Assembly: GCA_910578115.1 (NCBI GenBank)
Contig: CAJTPO010000040.1
Span: forward strand, 18,560-43,218
Length of the DNA: 24,659 bases
Source: an uncultured Lachnospiraceae bacterium
GTDB lineage: Bacteria > Bacillota > Clostridia > Lachnospirales > Lachnospiraceae
Direction: 5' to 3'
In this document: piece by piece, positions 10,960-18,401 of the stretch
Layout of the letters: every line of letters begins with the position of its first letter
Position numbering within the stretch: the stretch's first letter is position 1
Position numbers and translations under genes: made by a program
Notes under the pieces: generated by a model
What the model was told of the DNA's origin: nothing
What the model saw: the letters and a program-made list of their open reading frames with translations, nothing else
Database searches by the model: none

Positions 10960-13308
10960 ATGGCAAAAAAGGTAGAAGTAAGCTACAACCCGCAGCTGGG
11001 GTATCTGGCGACGGTTTTCAGACATGATTTTGATTTTCTGACGGGAGTCAGGCGTTATGAGGTGCGGCGCTGCGGCGTGGATTTCGAGGTGGAGACCTAC
11101 CACAAAAACAGGGCGGTGGTGTCGATCGATCTTGTGGGGGCAGGTGCGGTCAGATTCCAGATGTTTCCCTACGGGAATACGGACTGCTTCCGCAATGAGG
11201 TGTTTTCTTTTGCAGGGCAGGAGGCGGTGCAGGTCTCGGAGACGGAGGCGTTTATCTGCATTGGCTGTAAGCAGCTGGAGGTGCGGGTGAGAAAACACCC
11301 CTGGGAGGTCAGCTATTACTATGAAGGCCGGCTGATCACCAAAGAGCAGGTCCGGGATTCCAACGTGGATAATATGTGCAAAAACCTGCCCATCGGTTTT
11401 ACGCTGGATGAGAATAAGCGGGTGCAGAAGGTACACGAGACGATGTATCTGTATGCCGACGAGAGTTTCTACGGTTTCGGGGAGAAGTTCACGGATTTCA
11501 ATAAGAGAGGGCAGACGATCCACTGCTGGCAGACCGATGCGCTCAGTACCAACACGGAGCAGTCTTACAAGAACCATCCTTTCTTTCTGAGCAGCCGGGG
11601 CTATGCCGTGCTGTTGAACAGCTTCACCAGGTCCCGTTTTGACATGGGGACGGTCTCCGGCGTGGCCTATAACATGGAAGTGGAAGATAAGTATCTGGAC
11701 TATACGATCCTGTTTGGCAAAGATCCCAAAACATTGCTGCAGGATTATACCGCCATGACGGGAGCGGTGCCGATGATCCCCAAGTGGGCGTTCGGGCTTT
11801 GGATGTCGAAGTGTTCCTATCAGACACAGGAAGAGATCTACGAGGTGGTGCGTAAGGCAGAGGAGCATAAGATCAAGATCGACGTGATCCATATTGACGG
11901 CTGGCAGAGAAAGCCGGACGCCGGCGCCTGGGAGTGGGATCTGGAGCGGTTCCCCGATCCTGCGGGCATGATCCGTTATCTGAAAGAGCATCACATTCAT
12001 CTGAGTCTCTGGATCTATCCTTATATTGACGAGCATTCGGCATTTTTTGAGATGGCCCGGGAAAAGGGGTATCTGGTAAAAGACGGCGAGGGACAGCCGG
12101 TGAGATTCTATGCAACGGCCATGAGCGAGTCCAAAGTGGGCTGCTTTGATTTCACCAACCCGGCCTTTCTGGCATGGTACCGGGAACGGGTGAAGGCCGT
12201 GGTGGAACTGGGCGTGGGTGTCATCAAGACGGATTTTTCGGAGGCGGTTCCGGCGTATGCAGTCTATCATGACGGTTCCAACGGGGTGCAGGGCCATAAC
12301 AAACTCACCTTTTTGTATGCAAAGACGATCTACGATATCATGAAGGAGGTGAAAGCAGAAAGCGGAGAGTGCCCGATGCTGTGGGGACGCAGCGGCTATG
12401 CCGGCTCCCACACGATACCGGCGGCCTGGGCCGGGGATTCGTCCACCCATCTGAACAACCACGCTTCCATCCTGCGGGGCGGCTTGAGCATTGCCATGAG
12501 CGGGGTTCCGTTCTGGGGCTTTGATATGGGCGGTTTCTACAATACCGATCACGACGGCTATGAGTGTCCGCCGGAGACGGAGGAGTATGTGCGGAGTTGT
12601 CAGTTCGGGCTTTTTGGCCCGCTGAGCAGATGCCATGGGAAGACGCCGCGGGAGCCGTGGAACTTCGGCACGGAGGCGGAAGCAATTTTCAGGACGTGCA
12701 ATGATATCAGACACCGTCTGCTGCCGTATCTGTACACCGCGGCCCATAAGGCCCATACGGATTCCGTGCCGATGCTGCGGCCGCTTTTGATGGAATATCC
12801 ACAGGACCGGAATGTGCGGAACCTTGATCTGCAGTATTTCCTGGGCGACAGCCTGCTTGTGGCGCCGGTGTTCGATCAGGACGAATTTGCCATGTATCTG
12901 CCCAAGGGCCGCTGGATGGATTTCCATACCCATGCGGTGACAGAGGGCGGCAGATGGATCCGGCCGGAAATCTGTCAGGAACACATTCCCGTCTATATCA
13001 GAGAGGATGCGGTGATTCCGATGCTGGCCCGGGTGCCGGAGGACAGCGAGGCGCCTTATGGCGAGATGGAACTGGTGGTGCATCTTGCCGCAAGAATAGA
13101 AGAAAAGGTTTATGACGTTGACAGAGCGTATCAATTTATGGCCGAATACATGGAAGACGGCACGGTTATGGTTGATACTGATCTTCCGGTGGGGCGGATT
13201 CTGCTGTGTATGGCGCACAGACCGGCGGCAGTGACTGTCAACGGCAGAGCTGCATCAATAGAGGAGGGCAGTGCCGTATATATGGTCATGTGTAAAGAAG
13301 AGATGTGA
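10960..13308 (+). CDS. glycoside hydrolase family 31, alpha-xylosidase / alpha-glucosidase (YicI-like)
   Basis: The product is 782 residues, close to the 772 of YicI alpha-xylosidase of Escherichia coli. The GH31 core is clear: HIDGWQR near residue 312, the nucleophile motif IKTDFSE with Asp425, and SGYAGSHTIPAAWAGDSST with the acid/base Asp493. The 68-residue spacing of the two acids is near the 66 of YicI. The N-terminal part is the usual beta-sandwich domain (FYGFGEKF near 170), and the C-terminal beta domains include PMLRPLL and DSLLVAPVF. KTDF-x-E points to the YicI subgroup, which removes alpha-1,6-xylose from xyloglucan fragments, but alpha-glucosidase action is equally possible. No signal peptide: intracellular. 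ATG 10960 is chosen over 10945 because GGAGGAGG sits just before it. No sugar transporter is adjacent. Confidence 0.93.
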   Translation: MAKKVEVSYNPQLGYLATVFRHDFDFLTGVRRYEVRRCGVDFEVETYHKNRAVVSIDLVGAGAVRFQMFPYGNTDCFRNEVFSFAGQEAVQVSETEAFICIGCKQLEVRVRKHPWEVSYYYEGRLITKEQVRDSNVDNMCKNLPIGFTLDENKRVQKVHETMYLYADESFYGFGEKFTDFNKRGQTIHCWQTDALSTNTEQSYKNHPFFLSSRGYAVLLNSFTRSRFDMGTVSGVAYNMEVEDKYLDYTILFGKDPKTLLQDYTAMTGAVPMIPKWAFGLWMSKCSYQTQEEIYEVVRKAEEHKIKIDVIHIDGWQRKPDAGAWEWDLERFPDPAGMIRYLKEHHIHLSLWIYPYIDEHSAFFEMAREKGYLVKDGEGQPVRFYATAMSESKVGCFDFTNPAFLAWYRERVKAVVELGVGVIKTDFSEAVPAYAVYHDGSNGVQGHNKLTFLYAKTIYDIMKEVKAESGECPMLWGRSGYAGSHTIPAAWAGDSSTHLNNHASILRGGLSIAMSGVPFWGFDMGGFYNTDHDGYECPPETEEYVRSCQFGLFGPLSRCHGKTPREPWNFGTEAEAIFRTCNDIRHRLLPYLYTAAHKAHTDSVPMLRPLLMEYPQDRNVRNLDLQYFLGDSLLVAPVFDQDEFAMYLPKGRWMDFHTHAVTEGGRWIRPEICQEHIPVYIREDAVIPMLARVPEDSEAPYGEMELVVHLAARIEEKVYDVDRAYQFMAEYMEDGTVMVDTDLPVGRILLCMAHRPAAVTVNGRAASIEEGSAVYMVMCKEEM

Positions 13309-13357
13309 AAAGCAATATCCCATGTACAAAAAACCAGTAAAAAACAATAAAATCCGG

Positions 13358-13386
13358 TTGTAATATGTCACTATCTCGGATATAAT
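13358..13386 (+). promoter_or_regulatory. promoter of 6S RNA
   Basis: TTGTAA (13358-13363) and a perfect TATAAT (13381-13386) are 17 bases apart, placing the RNA start near 13393. Confidence 0.7.
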
Positions 13387-13392
13387 AGAAAT

Positions 13393-13577
13393 AACCTGAA
13401 ATGTGCGAGAAAGTCCTGTTATTTTGAACCTACAGATACTTTAAACGGGATTCTTATATTGCCATATAGATGTCAGGCCTCCGGCTTTAGGCCTTATGCA
13501 GTGGAAGGCAGAAGTATGGTTGCGGTTACCCACCTAGCTTTGCTAGGAGTCAAAATACAGGATTCGGCATTTTGGGC
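13393..13577 (+). ncRNA. ssrS: 6S RNA
   Basis: The RNA folds as one long irregular hairpin. 5' TCCTGTTATTTTGA pairs with 3' TCAAAATACAGGA (one bulge), extended outwards by CGA/TCG and AAATG/CATTTT pairs. Near the apical side of the 3' strand is the short hairpin CACCTAGCTTTGCTAGG. Both ends and this hairpin match my recollection of clostridial 6S RNA (GTCCTGTTATTTTGAACCTA… and …CTAGGAGTCAAAATACAGGA). 6S RNA binds the housekeeping RNA polymerase holoenzyme in stationary phase by mimicking an open promoter. It has its own promoter and terminator. Short open frames across it are accidental. Confidence 0.85.
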
Positions 13578-13587
13578 CATACAGAAG

Positions 13588-13618
13588 AAAAAGCAGTCGC
13601 ATTATGCGGCTGCTTTTG
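13588..13618 (+). terminator. terminator of 6S RNA
   Basis: AAAAAGCAG (13588-13596) and CTGCTTTT (13610-13617) with the inner pair CGCA/TGCG around a TTA loop form a strong stem that ends in four T. Confidence 0.75.
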
Positions 13619-13710
13619 CCATGGGCGGCAGGTTTGAAAATAACTTCGACAAAGAGATCAGGAAAAGGCAGGGATGAAAGATCGGAACTGGAATAAAATA
13701 TGATGTAAGG

Positions 13711-16011
13711 ATGCTCGTTAAACTGGCATTGATCTTTTTGGGACTTCTTTTTTTAGTCTGTGTCTGGCTTGGCAGAAGAGAGCGGGAAATGGAACCCTTG
13801 AGAGGGGAGAAAATTACGGTGGAGGATGTGGAGATCCTGCTGCGGGCATTAAATTTTCCGCTTGAAGAATTCCCCTTTTTTGGTAACAGCGCAGGCATGA
13901 CAGGGAAGAAAGAAACGGTTAAACATTTAGAATTAACGCAGCAGATGGAACGGGAAGAACGGCGGGAAGCTGTAGAAGATGAGGAAACTCAGTCAGAGTA
14001 TCTGACTTATGGACAGTACATAGAAATACGGAAACGGATTGACGGTGCACAGATGAATCTGCCCGATTATGAAAGTAAATATGAAGAAGAGCAGGAGATG
14101 CTGAAGGAAGACTGGTACGCTGCATATCGCCTGATGCTGGCATATCTGGATACGGAATCTTCTATCTGGGAGACAACGGTATTTTTGTTGAAACTGGACA
14201 CCGAAACAGGGCAGGCATATACGGAAAGCGGCGGCATGGAGAGTCCTTATCGGTATCATTCTTCTGCGTTTGAACAGAATGTTTTGCAGCAGATCAGAGT
14301 TTATGTGAAAGGAAGTGAGCTGCTGACAGTGTGCGAAGTCCTGCCGCAGGATTACGAGCTCAATAACGTGTGGATAATGGAATCTACGGATGGTGTACTG
14401 GATTGTTTTTATCATCAGATCCAATTTCGCGCAAAGGCAGAGAACCCGGTGGAGAGAGAGCGTGTGGCTGATTTGACGTTTCGTGACGGAGCACTGGTCG
14501 CCGTGAGAGAGAAAAATGAGAAAATACATGGAAAACTGCTGCGGATGACGCAGGAGGAAGTGGAGATAGAGGGCTGTGGAGTGTATCCGGTCGAGGATGA
14601 TCTGGAAGTGTATAAACTGTATGGAAGTCTGATGACAATGACAAGAGCAGATTTGCGGATCGGCTATGCGGATACGGATTTTATCCTATATAAAGGTAAA
14701 GTATGCGCCTGCCTGATCTCGGAGGAAGAGGCTGCGGACAGGATCAGGGTTCTTTTGAAAAATGCAGTAAAGAAGAGTAATTATCATGCCGAAGTAGAGT
14801 TGGTAGTGGATGGAGAAACGATACAGGTTAGAGCGAAGGATTTACAGGTTGGAGAGCGCAAAGTATATCGGTGTGCTGCGTTGACAGATAAGGTGATATT
14901 GCATTTTGAAGGGCGTGAGGAGGAAGATCAGGCGTATCGGGGAGCGATAGAGTGTTATCGGATGACAGACGGGATGGTATTGATCAATGAGCTTCCGCTG
15001 GAGGAGTATTTATATGCGGTGGTGCCAAGTGAGATGCCTGCGCTGTATCCGTTGGAGGCGCTGAAAGCGCAGGCGGTCTGTGCCAGAACTTATGCTTACC
15101 GGAATATCATGCACGCAGGTCTGCCGGAGATGGGGGCGCATGTGGATGACACCACAAGTTATCAGGTTTATCATAGTAGCAGCGAGAATGCATCAAGCAC
15201 TACGGCAGTCAAGGAAACAAACGGTATCCTGCTGACCTGGCAGGGAGAACCGGCACAGAATTATTACTATTCTACTTCCTGCGGTGTCGGTACGAATGCG
15301 GGAATCTGGAAATCGGAAACGGCGGGTGATATCCCGTATCTGCAGGCTGTGCGGTTAAAGCAGCCGGAGGACGGGGAAACACCGGAAGCAGAAGTGGATG
15401 ATTTGAAAGACGAAGATACTTTTTATCAATTTATCACTTCGAAGAGCGAAACAGATCTGGAGAAAGAGGAACCCTGGTATCGTTGGCGATATCAGGTTGA
15501 GCAGCTGGATGTAAAAGCCATGGCGGCCCGGATACAGTCGTGTTATGCGGTCAGTCCACAATCCGTATTGACTAAGACGGAGGGAGATTACTATGTATCT
15601 CAGCCGGTGGAAGAATTTGAAGAGATTAGAAATCTTACCATAGCAGGGCGGGGAGCCGGAGGCGTGGCGGAAGAACTGCTGGTTGAGACAGATACGGGAA
15701 GCTATAAGATCATTTCCGAATATTATATCCGCGGTGTTCTGTGTGACGGGGTAAGCAGGGCAGTAAAGCAGGATGACAGCACAACGGTGCCGAAAACCCT
15801 GCTGCCGAGTGGTTTTTTTGTGTTGGAAACTGGCAAAGAAGAAGGAAATGTGATAGGATATACGTTGACCGGCGGCGGCTATGGGCATGGCGTAGGGATG
15901 TCACAGAATGGCGCCAGGGCGCTGGGGGAAGAAGGAGCGTCCTATCGTATGATCCTGGAATATTTTTTTCAGGGCTGTGAGCTTGATGAAGCAGGGCAGA
16001 ACAGCGCGTGA
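13711..16011 (+). CDS. SpoIID/LytB-domain membrane-anchored protein, 766 aa
   Basis: An N-terminal signal anchor (MLVKLALIFLGLLFLVCVWLG) is followed by a charged region of about 400 residues with no recognised domain, then a SpoIID/LytB domain. The domain shows LPLEEYLYAVVPSEMPALYP with the likely catalytic Glu441, LKAQAVCARTYAY, and the closing motif GGGYGHGVGMSQNGA near residue 726. SpoIID is a lytic transglycosylase that cleaves peptidoglycan glycan strands during engulfment in sporulation; LytB-type relatives modify amidases. At 766 residues this is about twice the size of Bacillus SpoIID, so it is a lineage-type paralogue and not necessarily sporulation-specific. No good ribosome binding site is seen before ATG 13711 (only TAAGG abutting it). 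YihY follows after 44 bases. Confidence 0.88.
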   Translation: MLVKLALIFLGLLFLVCVWLGRREREMEPLRGEKITVEDVEILLRALNFPLEEFPFFGNSAGMTGKKETVKHLELTQQMEREERREAVEDEETQSEYLTYGQYIEIRKRIDGAQMNLPDYESKYEEEQEMLKEDWYAAYRLMLAYLDTESSIWETTVFLLKLDTETGQAYTESGGMESPYRYHSSAFEQNVLQQIRVYVKGSELLTVCEVLPQDYELNNVWIMESTDGVLDCFYHQIQFRAKAENPVERERVADLTFRDGALVAVREKNEKIHGKLLRMTQEEVEIEGCGVYPVEDDLEVYKLYGSLMTMTRADLRIGYADTDFILYKGKVCACLISEEEAADRIRVLLKNAVKKSNYHAEVELVVDGETIQVRAKDLQVGERKVYRCAALTDKVILHFEGREEEDQAYRGAIECYRMTDGMVLINELPLEEYLYAVVPSEMPALYPLEALKAQAVCARTYAYRNIMHAGLPEMGAHVDDTTSYQVYHSSSENASSTTAVKETNGILLTWQGEPAQNYYYSTSCGVGTNAGIWKSETAGDIPYLQAVRLKQPEDGETPEAEVDDLKDEDTFYQFITSKSETDLEKEEPWYRWRYQVEQLDVKAMAARIQSCYAVSPQSVLTKTEGDYYVSQPVEEFEEIRNLTIAGRGAGGVAEELLVETDTGSYKIISEYYIRGVLCDGVSRAVKQDDSTTVPKTLLPSGFFVLETGKEEGNVIGYTLTGGGYGHGVGMSQNGARALGEEGASYRMILEYFFQGCELDEAGQNSA

Positions 16012-16055
16012 AAGAATCGTGCAGGATGCCGGTAAATAATGATTAAAGGTGAGAT

Positions 16056-16913
16056 ATGAAGACTGTTTACAGGCTGTATTATATAATGCGTGATTTTAAC
16101 TGGCAGATGACGAGGAAGAATATCAGTGCGTTTGCGTCCAGCACATCATTTTTTCTCTTCCTGTCCATGATACCGTTGCTGATGGCATTATGTGCTATTC
16201 TGCCATATACGAGATTGACGGAGGAGAATCTGCTCACTGCCATCACGAAATTTACGCCGGATGCCATGCATGGCCTGGTGGTCAGCGTGGTATCCGATGT
16301 GTATGCAAGATCGGCGGGGACGATCACAATCTTTGCGATCGTTACAATCTGGTCGGCATCCAAGGCGATGCTGGCATTGATCCGGGGCTTAAATGCGGTG
16401 AACGATTTTGAAGAAAGACGTAACTATTTTGTACTGCGGTTTATCGCCTGTATCTATACGGTGATCATCCTGGCAGCAACGATCCTGGCATTATTCGTGA
16501 TGGTATTCGGCAATGTGATCGTGGATCTGCTGCTGGCAGATATTCCGCCGTTACATATCGTGGTACAGTTAGTCATGCGGTTCAGGTTTCTGTTCTCCTG
16601 GGCGGTGCTGACATTTGTATTTGCACTGATCTATGCTTATGTGCCCAGCAATAAGCTGCGGTTTAAAGGACAGATCCCGGGTGCGGCGTTTTCTGCTGTT
16701 ATGTGGGGCGCTGCATCGTATGCCTTTTCCGTATATGTGGATCATTTTAACGGCTTTGGAACTTACGGCGGCCTGACGACCGTGGTGATCATGATGCTGT
16801 GGTTTTATCTGCTGATGTATATTTTGATGATCGGTGCCCATGTTAACCGGTATTTCGGACCGGTGTATAAATTTCTGTTTGGATGGCTTGACAAGTCGGC
16901 AAAAAGTCACTAG
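16056..16913 (+). CDS. YihY/BrkB-family integral membrane protein
   Basis: The 285 residues form about six membrane spans. Family marks are SASTSFFLFLSMIPLL-like sequence near residue 28, the polar segment WSASKAMLALIRGLNAV near residue 105, VPSNKLRFKGQIPGA near residue 200, and FNGFGTYGGLTTVVIMMLWFYL in pieces near residue 228. Members were once called ribonuclease BN by mistake; their transport or membrane role is still undefined. GGTGAG just before ATG 16056 serves as ribosome binding site. The stop TAG (16911-16913) lies inside the -10 box of the pheS promoter, so the two units are packed with no spacer. Confidence 0.92.
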   Translation: MKTVYRLYYIMRDFNWQMTRKNISAFASSTSFFLFLSMIPLLMALCAILPYTRLTEENLLTAITKFTPDAMHGLVVSVVSDVYARSAGTITIFAIVTIWSASKAMLALIRGLNAVNDFEERRNYFVLRFIACIYTVIILAATILALFVMVFGNVIVDLLLADIPPLHIVVQLVMRFRFLFSWAVLTFVFALIYAYVPSNKLRFKGQIPGAAFSAVMWGAASYAFSVYVDHFNGFGTYGGLTTVVIMMLWFYLLMYILMIGAHVNRYFGPVYKFLFGWLDKSAKSH

Positions 16914-16916
16914 AAT
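16888..16916 (+). promoter_or_regulatory. promoter of the pheST T-box transcript
   Basis: TTGACA (16888-16893) and TAGAAT (16911-16916) are 17 bases apart. The -35 lies in the last codons of the yihY-like gene and the -10 includes its stop codon. Start near 16923. Confidence 0.75.
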
Positions 16917-16922
16917 GTAGGG

Positions 16923-17213
16923 AAAGACTGTGAAGGTGTCAGTAGAAGATTGTTTTCCGACAGAGAGAGGGAGCCGGCGGCTGGAAGTTCCCTTCGGTTC
17001 AGACAGTATTTTGAATTTCCCACCGGAGTCGTTCGGATGAACCGATATACCAGTAGTCCGGGCCGTCAGGACACGTTACGTCAAATGAGGTGTCTGTCTG
17101 CAGACAATGGCAATGCTTTCGGCTAAGCAACCATGGTGCACGACAGGAAGCTGGGTGGTACCGCGGAGATGATTCGTCCCATGTGCAGGTAAGTAAGGCA
17201 CGTGGGATTTTTT
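16923..17213 (+). promoter_or_regulatory. T-box leader (tRNA-Phe responsive) of pheST
   Basis: The T-box sequence TGGGTGGTACCGCGG is at 17152-17166. Stem I elements (AGTAGAAG, AGAGAGAGGGAG) precede it. The terminator is TCCCATGTGC (17177-17186) with GCACGTGGGA (17198-17207) followed by six T. Uncharged tRNA binds the specifier by its anticodon and the T-box by its acceptor end, switching terminator to antiterminator. The gene that follows makes Phe the expected amino acid; a TTC at 17017-17019 in GAATTTCCC is a candidate specifier, but I could not fold Stem I well enough to be sure. Confidence 0.92.
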
Positions 17214-17293
17214 ATGGTATAACAAATGCCTGCTTGTAAAAATTTTTCCATATTCTATAAAACGAATACAATTTATTTGGGCAAAGGAGAATA

Positions 17294-18316
17294 ATGATGA
17301 GAGAGAAGTTGGAGCAGATCAAGGCAGAAGCGCTGCGGCAGATCGAAGCCAGCGACGCGTTGGAGAAGCTGAATGAAGTAAGAGTCAATTTCCTGGGTAA
17401 GAAGGGGGAATTGACGGCTGTGTTGAAAGGTATGAAGGATGTGCTGCCGGAAGAGCGTCCCAAGGTGGGGCAGCTTGTCAATGAGACAAGAGCAGAGATT
17501 GAGAAGATTTTGGAAGAATCGATCAGGAAGATGGAGCAGGCAGTCAGAGAGGCGAAGATGAAGACGGAAGTCATCGATGTTACGCTGCCGGCCAGAAAGA
17601 ATAACGTTGGACACAGACATCCGAGCACCATTGCATTGGAAGAGGTGGAGAGAATCTTCATTGGCATGGGATATGAAGTGGTCGAAGGTCCGGAAGTGGA
17701 GAAGGACTACTATAATTTTGAGGCGTTGAATATTCCGGCGGATCATCCGGCGAAGGATGAACAGGATACGTTCTATATCACGGGAGATATTCTGCTGAGA
17801 ACGCAGACATCTTCGACACAGGTACACGAAATGGAGAAAGGGCAGCTCCCCATCCGGATGATCGCACCAGGCCGTGTGTTCCGCTCCGATGAGGTGGATG
17901 CGACACATTCCCCTTCCTTCCATCAGATTGAAGGTCTGGTGATCGATAAGAATATTACGCTGGCGGATTTAAAAGGCACGCTGGCAGAATTTGCCAGAGA
18001 GTTATTCGGGGAGAGTACGAAAGTCAAGTTCAGACCGCATCATTTCCCGTTCACGGAGCCCAGTGCAGAGATGGATGTTACGTGCTTTAAATGCGGCGGT
18101 AAAGGCTGTCGTTTCTGTAAAGGGGAGGGCTGGATCGAAATCTTAGGCTGTGGTATGGTGCATCCGCACGTTCTTGAGATGAGCGGTATCGATCCGGAGA
18201 AATATTCAGGGTTTGCTTTTGGTGTAGGACTGGAACGTATTGCCCTGTTAAAATATGAGATAGATGACATGAGGCTGTTGTATGAGAATGATATCCGTTT
18301 CCTGAAGCAGTTCTGA
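17294..18316 (+). CDS. pheS: phenylalanine--tRNA ligase alpha subunit
   Basis: The 340 residues match the family length. The N-terminal coiled coil (about 1-90) binds tRNA. The class II catalytic core has motif 2 with GRVFRSDEVDATHSPSFHQIEG near residue 195 (given in parts: FRSDEVDATH, SPSFHQIEG) and motif 3 FAFGVGLERIALLKY near residue 315. A four-cysteine insertion CFKCGGKGCRFC (Cys 264, 267, 272, 275) is usual in Firmicute PheS. With PheT it forms the (alpha-beta)2 enzyme charging tRNA-Phe. AAAGGAGA lies at 17283-17290; ATG 17294 or the next codon ATG 17297 could start, the latter better spaced. Expression is under the T-box upstream. Confidence 0.98.
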   Translation: MMREKLEQIKAEALRQIEASDALEKLNEVRVNFLGKKGELTAVLKGMKDVLPEERPKVGQLVNETRAEIEKILEESIRKMEQAVREAKMKTEVIDVTLPARKNNVGHRHPSTIALEEVERIFIGMGYEVVEGPEVEKDYYNFEALNIPADHPAKDEQDTFYITGDILLRTQTSSTQVHEMEKGQLPIRMIAPGRVFRSDEVDATHSPSFHQIEGLVIDKNITLADLKGTLAEFARELFGESTKVKFRPHHFPFTEPSAEMDVTCFKCGGKGCRFCKGEGWIEILGCGMVHPHVLEMSGIDPEKYSGFAFGVGLERIALLKYEIDDMRLLYENDIRFLKQF

Positions 18317-18401
18317 GGTGGGAATCGGTATGTCCGGGATAGAGATCATGTAGTGAAAAGGAAAGAAACAGGGTGCTGAACGCCCTGGAATGGAGGATAA
18401 G

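Noticed and set aside
10885..13218. A 777-codon open frame antisense to the GH31 gene
   Set aside because: It mirrors codon structure of the plus-strand gene, is rich in His/Arg/Pro with no domain, and lacks a ribosome binding site; it is a shadow of a GC-rich coding sequence.
13459..13677. Open frame across the 6S RNA and its terminator
   Set aside because: Overlaps a clear structured RNA with its own promoter and terminator; composition is not protein-like.
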